Of a DNA stretch of 6,044 nt, positions 1 through 6,043 are shown piece by piece. Source of the stretch: Syntrophaceae bacterium UBA3084 (lineage in GTDB: Bacteria; Desulfobacterota; Syntrophia; Syntrophales; UBA6807); contig DFBI01000049.1 in assembly GCA_002367335.1 (NCBI GenBank), forward strand, positions 15,163-21,206, in the 5' to 3' direction. A program made the position numbers and the translations under genes. Each line of letters begins with the position of its first letter. Position 1 is the stretch's first letter. The notes below the pieces were generated by a model that was not told the DNA's origin, made no database searches, and saw only the letters and a program-made list of their open reading frames with translations.

Positions 1-25
1 ATGTACAATGTCAAGAGAAAAAATA

Positions 26-40
26 CAATATTTGATATTG
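26..40. promoter_or_regulatory. Operator-like 15-bp dyad CAATAT-TTG-ATATTG
   Basis: The arms at 26-31 and 35-40 are perfect reverse complements of 6 bases around a 3-base centre, a size typical of a dimeric regulator site. It lies next to a minus-strand TTGACA (positions 14 down to 9), which would be the -35 box of a leftward gene outside the window. No partner regulator is visible. Short AT-rich palindromes also arise by chance, so this is a weak call. Confidence 0.2.
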
Positions 41-300
41 ATTGGGTGTACGACAAATTTATGGATAACATACTTTATCCACATGCTCTATACTCCCAAA
101 AATCTTCCCATCTGTTACTGAGGATACAGCAACGTAAGGCAATAATATTATTTGCCCCTCGAACCGTCCAGTGCATACCGGGTTAATCAGATTATAGAGT
201 AAATAAAAAGACTTGTCAGTTTACCCATAAATTTCTTGTAGACCCAATGGTCGGGCAAGCCTTGTTTTTTAAACTTTGCTGTGCTATGCGTATCTCATGA

Positions 301-418
301 TAAGCATAACTGCATAAATTATTATAAAATTTAACATTCACGTAACCCGGCTTAAAACAAGGCCTTACGGCAAATCTTATTTCCAGAAAAGTTATAAATA
401 TTTATGCAGATATGCTTA
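301..418. repeat. Imperfect long inverted repeat with nested hairpin (MITE-like or structured RNA)
   Basis: Positions 301-318 are the reverse complement of 401-418 with one mismatch (17 of 18). After a two-base interruption the pairing resumes for six bases, 322-327 with 392-397. Inside the loop is a second hairpin: 341-345 pairs with 365-369 and 349-351 with 362-364, leaving a CCC bulge. The whole unit could fold into a long stem topped by a smaller one. The outer ends read TAAGC and GCTTA, so a TA flank on each side is possible, as in short elements mobilised by IS630/Tc1-type transposases. It could equally be a structured leader or a regulatory RNA. No reading frame is carried. The inverted pairing is read directly from the sequence; its nature is inference. 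Confidence 0.55.
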
Positions 419-437
419 TGTTCCGCCGCACTCAAAA

Positions 438-443
438 TATAAT
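438..443 (+). promoter_or_regulatory. Possible -10 box TATAAT upstream of the small membrane-protein gene
   Basis: A perfect sigma-70-type -10 hexamer lies 61 bases before the ATG at 505. The -35 region is poor: TTATGT at 416-421 with a 16-base spacer shares only two clear bases with TTGACA, and there is no extended -10 TG. Transcription would begin near 450 and give a leader of about 55 bases. A chance TATAAT is common in AT-rich DNA, so confidence is low. Confidence 0.3.
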
Positions 444-504
444 ACACTGGCACAATATCTGATACCACTCTCTCGTCCCGGCGAAAGGAAAAGTTAAGAG
501 CAAA

Positions 505-738
505 ATGGAAAAGTTAACCTGGTGGGGGAAGCAATTCATAATCGCATCTCTTTCAATATTCTTTCTTTTATTAGGCATTGACACACTAATGACAGCTTAT
601 CATTTAAATAATCCCCAAGTGTTCATCATGTACTTTTTTTCATCAAACTTTATAATCTTGATCAGTGTTGTCGGCATTCTTTCTGCCGTTATCAAGATCT
701 ATATTCGTCTTAAAGAAAAAAATGGAGACAATGAATGA
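505..738 (+). CDS. Small two-helix membrane protein of unknown function (77 aa)
   Basis: I do not recognise this gene. The 77-residue product is strongly hydrophobic. A short basic, Trp-containing N-terminus (MEKLTWWGKQ) is followed by one helix at about residues 10-31, a short polar turn (HLNNPQ, 33-38), a second helix at about 39-65, and a charged tail (RLKEKNGDNE). The positive-inside rule puts both ends in the cytoplasm as a helical hairpin in the inner membrane. There is no signal-peptidase site, catalytic motif or cysteine. The ATG at 505 is the only sensible start before the first helix. The ribosome site is either TAAGAG four bases upstream or AAAGGA fifteen bases upstream, neither ideal. 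The next gene starts 157 bases later, so a shared operon is not obvious. The coherent hydrophobic-turn-hydrophobic pattern ending in a charged tail makes it likely real. A toxin-like or regulatory small protein is possible but unsupported. Confidence 0.6.
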   Translation: MEKLTWWGKQFIIASLSIFFLLLGIDTLMTAYHLNNPQVFIMYFFSSNFIILISVVGILSAVIKIYIRLKEKNGDNE

Positions 739-801
739 AATACGGATCATCTCCCGATTAGTTGTAGTTAATTAAGGCAAAAAAGTGCGTTATCTACAAT
801 T

Positions 802-869
802 GATTCCAGAAGGTTCAAGGGCTCAAGAATTCGAGTGAAAGAAAGGCAACCCTGGAATCCTTGACCCTT
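802..869. repeat. Intergenic inverted low-complexity repeat (TTCAAGG / ATTCCAG units)
   Basis: The segment contains GATTCCAG at 802-809, whose exact reverse complement is at 852-859. AAGGTTCAAGG at 810-820 is matched with one difference by the reverse complement of 859-869. The plus strand of the left half and the minus strand of the right half therefore read the same kind of text. RNA across it could fold into a hairpin just before the M20 hydrolase gene. No T-run follows, so it is not an intrinsic terminator. Similar short-unit text is, to my recollection, common between genes in Desulfobacterota-type genomes. Confidence 0.45.
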
Positions 870-883
870 CTTCTCAAAGTATT

Positions 884-889
884 AGAGGA
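884..889 (+). promoter_or_regulatory. Shine-Dalgarno AGAGGA for the M20 hydrolase
   Basis: AGAGGA ends six bases before the ATG at 896, a near-ideal spacing. It is the clearest ribosome binding site in the window and supports that start codon. Confidence 0.7.
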
Positions 890-895
890 TGCACC

Positions 896-2137
896 ATGAC
901 CGACAACAGAAGTTTTAACAAAATCAAAAAGAGGATAGATTCATATCGAGATGACATGATTAATTTGCAGGTTAAACTTACCGCCATACCTGCCCTGGGT
1001 CCTGACAGTGGAGGAAAAGGTGAATATAAAAAGGCAAATTTTCTCATTAAGTACATTCGATCTCTTGGATTCAAAGACATCAAAGAATTCAACGCTCCGG
1101 ACAAAAGGGTTCCTTCCGGTATTCGCCCAAATATAACAACAACCATTCCAGGCAAAAATCAGGAAAAGACCGTTTGGATCCTCACACATATGGACGTTGT
1201 TCCTCCCGGAGAATTGAAATTATGGGATAAAGATCCATACAAAGGATATGTTAAGAATGGAAGGATCTATGGAAGGGGAATGGAAGATAATCAGCAGGAT
1301 CTTGTTGCCTCCATCTATGCCGCAAAAGCATTTTTTGATGAAGGTCTCCTTCCGGCATCATCCATCGGCTTAGCTTTCGTGGCTGATGAAGAAACAGGAA
1401 GCAAGAAGGGTCTTGAGTACCTGCTGGAGAACGAAAAAAATCTTTTTAAGAAATCAGATTTTCTCGTTGTACCTGATTTTGGCAATAACAAAGGAACAAT
1501 GATAGAAATTGCTGAAAAAAGTATTCTCTGGTTGCGCTTTAAAACAAAGGGAAAACAGTGTCACGCAAGCAGACCTTCTCTCGGGAAAAATGCCTTCGCG
1601 GCAGCATCTCATCTTATCGTTAAATTAAACAAACTATACCAGATTTTTGATTCATCCGACCCCATTTATCAACCTCCTGAAAGTACATTTGAACCGACAA
1701 AAAAAGACGGAAATATCCCTAACATAAACACTATACCAGGAGAGGATATATTTTATCTGGATTGTAGAATTCTCCCCTCCTATAACTTATCCGACATCCA
1801 ATCTAAAATAAGAGATTTGGCCGATGAGATAGAAGACCGGTTTGACGTATCAATTGAGATAACCCCAGTTCAACGCGTTCAGGCCCCCTCTCCCACACCG
1901 TATAATGCCCCTGTTGTCACCGCTCTTCAGAAGGCAATCAAAGATGTTTACGGTACCAATGCGTACCCTGTCGGAATCGGTGGTGGTACGGTCGCTGCCA
2001 ACTTTCGAAAAAAGGGATACGAAGTAGCGGTGTGGTCCAAGTTATCCGAGACGGCACATCAACCGAATGAAAATTGTCTGATCGAAGATATAATAGGAAA
2101 TGCAAAGGTTTACGCTCATTTATTCTTACAAAAGTGA
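896..2137 (+). CDS. M20 family metallo-hydrolase (ArgE/DapE/ACY1-type peptidase)
   Basis: A cytoplasmic di-zinc amidohydrolase of the M20 peptidase clan, which cleaves amide bonds in N-acyl amino acids or small peptides. The exact substrate cannot be read from sequence. All expected residues are present in the 413-aa product: HMDVVPPG (metal ligand His98, Asp100), GRGMEDNQ (bridging Asp131), DEETGS (catalytic base Glu165 and ligand Glu166), VPDFG (ligand Asp194), and TAHQPNE near the C-terminus (ligand His388). The lid/dimerisation domain spans about residues 205-320 and begins with KGKQCHASRP (His223). The full-length pattern, including the early GPDSGGKGEY, FEPTKKDGN and GIGGGTVAA blocks, matches the subfamily often annotated simply as M20 family metallo-hydrolase in archaea and anaerobic bacteria. 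Some members of it carry doubtful labels such as diaminopimelate or succinyl-diaminopimelate enzymes. The start is supported by AGAGGA six bases upstream. It stands 112 bases before phoH with no terminator between. I avoid the symbols dapE or argE because specificity is unknown. Confidence 0.93.
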   Translation: MTDNRSFNKIKKRIDSYRDDMINLQVKLTAIPALGPDSGGKGEYKKANFLIKYIRSLGFKDIKEFNAPDKRVPSGIRPNITTTIPGKNQEKTVWILTHMDVVPPGELKLWDKDPYKGYVKNGRIYGRGMEDNQQDLVASIYAAKAFFDEGLLPASSIGLAFVADEETGSKKGLEYLLENEKNLFKKSDFLVVPDFGNNKGTMIEIAEKSILWLRFKTKGKQCHASRPSLGKNAFAAASHLIVKLNKLYQIFDSSDPIYQPPESTFEPTKKDGNIPNINTIPGEDIFYLDCRILPSYNLSDIQSKIRDLADEIEDRFDVSIEITPVQRVQAPSPTPYNAPVVTALQKAIKDVYGTNAYPVGIGGGTVAANFRKKGYEVAVWSKLSETAHQPNENCLIEDIIGNAKVYAHLFLQK

Positions 2138-2249
2138 GTGCTTTTCTTATTACTGAAAACTGTTGCAATCGCAAAACGTAAGTGATAGCATTCCCGCGAA
2201 ATAAACATAAATTATCAAGCTTGAAATTTGCAAAAGGTTAAAAAAATAT

Positions 2250-3251
2250 TTGAAGCTCGATTCAGAAAATATTTCGATTAAAGAGGTTCACTGTCCCGAC
2301 AATGATGCTCTGAAAATGCTTCTTGGAGAGCACGACGGGAACATTACTCTCATCGAAAAACTGGAAAATGTAAAACTCAATGTCAAGGGTAACAAAGTTT
2401 TTGTAAAAGGAAACCATATCGGAGCCTGTATCATTGAGAATTTACTGAATCAACTCTATATGATTATCAAAAAGGGGTACCCCGTTTATCCTATCGATAT
2501 TGATTATGCACACAGAATGCTTACCAAAAATGCTTCGGTTAACCTAGAGAAAATTTTTCTTGATACGGTATTTATTTCTTCCAGCAAAAGGATGATTACT
2601 CCCAAGAGCATTGCCCAGAAAATATATATCGATTCTATCAGGAAATATGATATGGTTTTTTCTATAGGCCCGGCTGGAACCGGAAAGACTTACCTTGCCA
2701 TGGCTATTGCTGTAGCATTTCTCCTGGAAAAGCGAGTGAACCGCATCGTTTTAACAAGACCCGCCCTGGAAGCCGGTGAGAGGCTTGGGTTTCTCCCCGG
2801 TGATCTTGCAGAAAAGGTTAATCCATACCTGAGACCTCTTTATGATGCCCTTTATGACATGATGAATTTTGACAGGGTCTCTGCCATGATAAATAAAGGG
2901 GTTATTGAGGTGGCTCCTCTCGCCTTTATGAGAGGAAGAACGCTAAATGATTCCTTTGTTATTCTCGATGAGGCTCAAAACACCACACCCGAGCAAATGA
3001 AGATGTTCCTTACAAGGCTGGGCTTTGGTTCAAAGGCGGTCATAACGGGAGATGTAACTCAAACCGATCTGCCTCCTGATAAGATATCAGGTTTGATAGA
3101 AGCAGAAGACATACTTAATAAAACAAAAGGAATTAAATTCGTCTATTTCTCGGAAATTGATGTTGTGAGACATCCTCTTGTCCAGGATATTATCCGCGCA
3201 TATAACCACCTAGGCAGGAGAAAGAGTAACAATCGCAGAATTAGTGATTAG
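2250..3251 (+). CDS. phoH: PhoH family ATPase (YbeZ/PhoL type)
   Basis: A cytoplasmic P-loop NTPase of the PhoH family. It is related to superfamily 1 helicase cores and is thought to act on RNA together with YbeY. The 333-aa product has an N-terminal RNA-binding-like region (about 10-75, with the family pattern LGEHDGN...GN.VFVKGN) followed by the PhoH domain (about 115-320). Visible motifs are Walker A GPAGTGKT (140-147), the RPALEAGERLGFLPGD block (170-185), Walker B VILDEAQN (237-244), the TRLG segment (255-258), ITGDVTQTD (265-273) and VVRHPLV with the likely arginine finger Arg307. The start is TTG: it is the first usable codon after an in-frame TAA at 2208, it places the N-terminus where family members begin, and AAAAGG lies 12 bases upstream. 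The next candidate, Met23, would remove conserved residues. It lies 40 bases before pgpH, the same order as phoH-yqfF-yqfG in Bacillus. Family and role are well supported; the RNA substrate is not known. Confidence 0.95.
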   Translation: MKLDSENISIKEVHCPDNDALKMLLGEHDGNITLIEKLENVKLNVKGNKVFVKGNHIGACIIENLLNQLYMIIKKGYPVYPIDIDYAHRMLTKNASVNLEKIFLDTVFISSSKRMITPKSIAQKIYIDSIRKYDMVFSIGPAGTGKTYLAMAIAVAFLLEKRVNRIVLTRPALEAGERLGFLPGDLAEKVNPYLRPLYDALYDMMNFDRVSAMINKGVIEVAPLAFMRGRTLNDSFVILDEAQNTTPEQMKMFLTRLGFGSKAVITGDVTQTDLPPDKISGLIEAEDILNKTKGIKFVYFSEIDVVRHPLVQDIIRAYNHLGRRKSNNRRISD

Positions 3252-3291
3252 CCGATCACTGGCCACGAATGACCACTGATCACTGAATGAT
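3252..3291. repeat. Short CACTG-unit repeat spacer between phoH and pgpH
   Basis: The 40-base spacer is made largely of near-copies of a ten-base unit: CGATCACTGG at 3253-3262, TGACCACTGA at 3270-3279 and TGATCACTGA at 3278-3287. It directly abuts the ATG of pgpH and contains no Shine-Dalgarno sequence. It looks like an inserted or slipped simple repeat of the kind seen between genes elsewhere in such genomes, to my recollection. Confidence 0.5.
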
Positions 3292-5664
3292 ATGTCTAAA
3301 AATATAAAACAATTGAATATAAAAAACGGATCAACTCGAATTAATTTTATCCCCTCCTTTGCCGAAAATCCTTCATTCCAAAGATGGGCCATAGTAATTT
3401 CAATGACCCTGATCTTAACCCTGATTTTATCCCAGCAGATTCATCTTACATCTCCTGAATATAAGTTGGGGGCAATAGCAGCAAAGGACATTAAAGCAGA
3501 TCGCGATCTACTTGTTGAGGACAGGGCATCAACGGAACAGAAAAGACTGCAGGCGGTAGGAATGGCAAAACCTATCTATGATTACGATGGGAATATGCCG
3601 GCAAAGATCGGAACTATCATGGCAAAAGCCTTCCTCGGCATGGCAGAAGCATATAACCATATTAACGGTCAGAACATTTCTCTAAAAGATAAAAAGATTG
3701 CTGTTAAAAAGGCAAGAAAAGATTTCGAAAATACTCTGGGCTTTACACTGGCAAATAATGAATATGAAACCTTCCAAAAGTACAAGTTTTCACTTGACAT
3801 ATGTAACTACATAGTAAGACTGGTCTATTCAGTTTACAATGAACGTCTCATCGCCCGTGAAGACTTATCACCTCTAAATAAGGATAAGGGTATTACGATA
3901 AGAAACATACAAACACAAAGCGAAGAGAAAAAAAACGATCTTTCATCAATCCTGAATATGGATAAAGTAAATGCACTTATCTTGAGAAATTCAGCGGTCA
4001 TACTTGCAAAGGAGGCAAAAGGCATAAGGCAAGTTTCCTGTTCGCTGGCCGGCAAAGCCATCCAGCCTAATCTTACATTTGCCAAGAACACGACCGAACA
4101 ACGAAAACAGAGTATTATGGATACTGTAAAGCCGGTGTTTTACAAAGTTCAGAAAAATGAAATGATCGTTCGTGAAGGAGAAAAGATCTCAGCTACTCAT
4201 TTAGACAAACTTTACACTCTTTATAAAAATCGGGAAGGAAAAGATTTCTTAAATATTAGTATGTTCCTGGGAATGTTTCTTACCATTATGCTTTTCTCCA
4301 TCATCCTCTATCATATATTCAAAACCTGGCTCAAATCTGCTAATATCAATACCGATATCTTGTTGCTCGGCATTGCTTCAATCTTTCATGTACTCGCGGT
4401 AAGAGCAGGCATATTCATTTGTGAATCAACGAATCATGCATTCCCCGTTATCCCTGTCAGCGCTTGTTTCTATGCCATACCATTTGCAGCGGCTACGATT
4501 CTTGTTGTTGTTCTTCTTAACAGAAACATCGGTATGATATTTACTCTTTTTTCGGCTTTTCTCATAAGCTTTCTCTTTGAGGAAAAAGCATCAATGTTCG
4601 TTTTTTCCTTGCTTGGAAGCATGGTAGCGGCTTATAAAATTACTGAATGCAAAGAACGCTCGGCATTCATCAAAACAGGCATTTATGTCGGCCTTATTAA
4701 TATGGCTGCTATAATCTGTTTGTCTCTACTTTCTGGAAAGTTATTCATGGCCGACACCCTTTTTAACCTCCTTATGGGAGCCATAGGAGGTATTCTGTCT
4801 GCCGTGATCGCATCCAGTATAATCCCCCTGTTCGAATCCTTTTTCGGTTACACTACAGATATAAAGCTGTTAGAACTGGCCAACTTGAATCAACCTGTTT
4901 TTCAAAAGATGATTATGGTAGCGCCGGGAACTTATCATCATAGTATAGTTGTGGCATCCATGGTAGAGGCCGCCGCTGAGGCAATAAACGCAAATTCTCT
5001 CTTGGCAAAGGTTAGCGCATATTATCATGATATAGGCAAGATGAAAAAACCTCTCTACTTTATAGAAAATCAAAACGGTATGGTAAATAAGCTTGATAAA
5101 CTTTCACCAAAGATGAGCAGTCTTGTCATTATATCCCATGTTAAAGAAGGGTGTGAACTGGCAAAAAAATACAAATTAGGCAGAGAAATTACAGATATTA
5201 TCAGACAGCATCATGGAACACGCACGGTAGGCTACTTTTACGAAAAAGCGCAACAGGATAAAAATCCTTCCGCCAGATCCATCTCAAAAGATGAATTCAG
5301 ATATCCAGGGCCCAAACCAAAAACAAAAGAAGCCGGGCTTGTTTTACTCGGTGATGTTATTGAAGCTTCTTCAAGGGTGTTGAAAGATCCGACACCTTCA
5401 AGGATAAAAAGTCTTGTCGCGGACAGAATAAATCAAGTCTTGATGGAAGGGGAACTGAATGAATCCGATTTAACGTTTCATGATCTTAGTAGAATTGCTG
5501 ATAGTTTTACCAGGATTCTAAATGGAATATTTCATCAACGGATAAATTATCCTGAACCCATTGCTAAAGAAAATAACGGAAAAAATACAAGAAATGGCAA
5601 TCTTAGTAGAAAACCACCAGGAAAAAATAGAAATAGATATCTTAAGGCTGCGCAAAATCCTTGA
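3292..5664 (+). CDS. pgpH: 7TM-HD family phosphohydrolase, probable cyclic-di-AMP phosphodiesterase PgpH
   Basis: An inner-membrane phosphodiesterase of the PgpH/YqfF family, which in Listeria hydrolyses c-di-AMP to pApA with a cytoplasmic HD domain. The 790-aa product begins with a short cytoplasmic tail and one helix (about 32-49), then the extracytoplasmic 7TMR-HDED domain (about 52-318, ending in the typical IVREGEKISATHLDKL). Seven helices follow at about 322-343, 354-376, 384-408, 412-429, 434-450, 460-481 and 488-513, then the HD domain. Expected metal ligands are all visible: His550 (TYHHS), His579-Asp580 (YYHDIGK), His616 (SHVKEG), His640-His641 (RQHHGT) and Asp688 (LGDVIEASSR). The RYPGPKPKTKE and DPTPSRI family signatures and FHQRINYPEP near the end are also present. 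ATG 3292 is the first usable start after an in-frame TGA at 3277, but no ribosome binding site precedes it. The last 23 codons plus the stop overlap ybeY, giving an Asn/Lys/Arg-rich tail. The c-di-AMP activity is inferred from family. Confidence 0.95.
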   Translation: MSKNIKQLNIKNGSTRINFIPSFAENPSFQRWAIVISMTLILTLILSQQIHLTSPEYKLGAIAAKDIKADRDLLVEDRASTEQKRLQAVGMAKPIYDYDGNMPAKIGTIMAKAFLGMAEAYNHINGQNISLKDKKIAVKKARKDFENTLGFTLANNEYETFQKYKFSLDICNYIVRLVYSVYNERLIAREDLSPLNKDKGITIRNIQTQSEEKKNDLSSILNMDKVNALILRNSAVILAKEAKGIRQVSCSLAGKAIQPNLTFAKNTTEQRKQSIMDTVKPVFYKVQKNEMIVREGEKISATHLDKLYTLYKNREGKDFLNISMFLGMFLTIMLFSIILYHIFKTWLKSANINTDILLLGIASIFHVLAVRAGIFICESTNHAFPVIPVSACFYAIPFAAATILVVVLLNRNIGMIFTLFSAFLISFLFEEKASMFVFSLLGSMVAAYKITECKERSAFIKTGIYVGLINMAAIICLSLLSGKLFMADTLFNLLMGAIGGILSAVIASSIIPLFESFFGYTTDIKLLELANLNQPVFQKMIMVAPGTYHHSIVVASMVEAAAEAINANSLLAKVSAYYHDIGKMKKPLYFIENQNGMVNKLDKLSPKMSSLVIISHVKEGCELAKKYKLGREITDIIRQHHGTRTVGYFYEKAQQDKNPSARSISKDEFRYPGPKPKTKEAGLVLLGDVIEASSRVLKDPTPSRIKSLVADRINQVLMEGELNESDLTFHDLSRIADSFTRILNGIFHQRINYPEPIAKENNGKNTRNGNLSRKPPGKNRNRYLKAAQNP

Positions 5665-6043
5665 CAAGATACTGAGACACCTGAACCTGGAAGATGGTGA
5701 AATTAGCCTTCTGTTTGTCGATGATGAGGGTATTAAAAAAATTAATCATCAATATTTGAACAGAAATTATCCTACAAATGTTATTGCATTTTCCATGAGG
5801 GAGGGAGAATTCGGAGATATCAATCCACACATCCTTGGAGATGTCGTTATATCAGCAGAAACCGCCTTAAGAGACGCAGAGAAAGAAAATATTAGATTTG
5901 AAGATGAACTCGATTACTTGATGATTCATGGCATACTTCACCTTCTGGGATATGATCATGGAAAATCGGAAATTGAATCGAGAAGAATGAAGGAAAAAGA
6001 AAACGAAATATTCTTTGAAGTAAAAGAATATATTATTGAATAA
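5594..6043 (+). CDS. ybeY: Endoribonuclease YbeY (rRNA maturation and quality control)
   Basis: A cytoplasmic zinc-dependent RNase of the UPF0054/YbeY family, involved in 16S rRNA 3'-end maturation and late ribosome quality control. The 149-aa product contains the signature HGILHLLGYDH (His112, His116 and His122, the three zinc ligands), the PTNVIAF segment (60-66) and MREGEFGDINP followed by LGDVVIS. I chose ATG 5594 rather than the longer TTG frame from 5561, because family proteins begin with MAxLxENxQ-like text, which matches MAILVENHQ here. A GGA lies 13 bases upstream, so the ribosome site is weak. The gene overlaps the end of pgpH by 71 bases in another frame, which suggests translational coupling and co-expression with phoH and pgpH. 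The position matching E. coli Arg59 is Leu, with an Arg two residues later. The TAA ends one base before the window edge, so downstream neighbours cannot be seen. Confidence 0.95.
   Translation: MAILVENHQEKIEIDILRLRKILDKILRHLNLEDGEISLLFVDDEGIKKINHQYLNRNYPTNVIAFSMREGEFGDINPHILGDVVISAETALRDAEKENIRFEDELDYLMIHGILHLLGYDHGKSEIESRRMKEKENEIFFEVKEYIIE

Larger units (their letters stand above)
1..504. other. Non-coding stretch with inverted repeats, no convincing gene
   Basis: No coding sequence can be supported here. The only open frame of any length, positions 1-186 on the + strand, has no recognisable domain, no ribosome binding site inside the window and an unnatural composition, so I treat it as chance. 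The stretch holds a 15-bp dyad (26-40), short paired elements around 235-264, a 118-base imperfect inverted repeat (301-418) and a TATAAT box (438-443). Together these look like regulatory or mobile non-coding DNA upstream of the small membrane-protein gene at 505. A gene to the left of the window on the minus strand is possible, because TTGACA reads leftward at 14-9, but nothing of it is visible. Confidence 0.6.

Noticed and set aside
148..175. GGTTCGAGG on the minus strand, resembling a tRNA T-loop
   Set aside because: The flanking bases do not form a five-base T stem and no acceptor or anticodon arms can be found.
1..186. 61-codon open frame on the + strand beginning at the first base
   Set aside because: No recognisable domain, unnatural composition, no visible ribosome site, and it sits in DNA rich in dyads. 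It may be chance; the context left of the window is missing.
235..270. Possible intrinsic terminator: CCC/GGG stem with CTTG/CAAG arms before a run of six T
   Set aside because: The stem is short, bulged, and separated from the T-run by several bases; no convincing upstream gene needs it.
795..800. TACAAT as a -10 box for the M20 gene
   Set aside because: One mismatch to consensus, but no acceptable -35 at 16-18 bases (TTAAGG is poor), and it is too easily found by chance.
874..1189. Minus-strand open frames opposite the M20 gene, and similar frames opposite phoH, pgpH and ybeY
   Set aside because: They lie antisense to well-supported conserved genes, show no domains, and are reading-frame shadows.
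2163..2191. TTGCAA with a 17-base spacer to TAGCAT as a promoter for phoH
   Set aside because: Each hexamer matches only four of six consensus bases; not enough to call in AT-rich DNA.
5561..5593. Longer YbeY starting at TTG 5561
   Set aside because: The extra 11 residues precede the conserved family N-terminus, have no ribosome site and would lengthen the overlap; ATG 5594 fits the family better.
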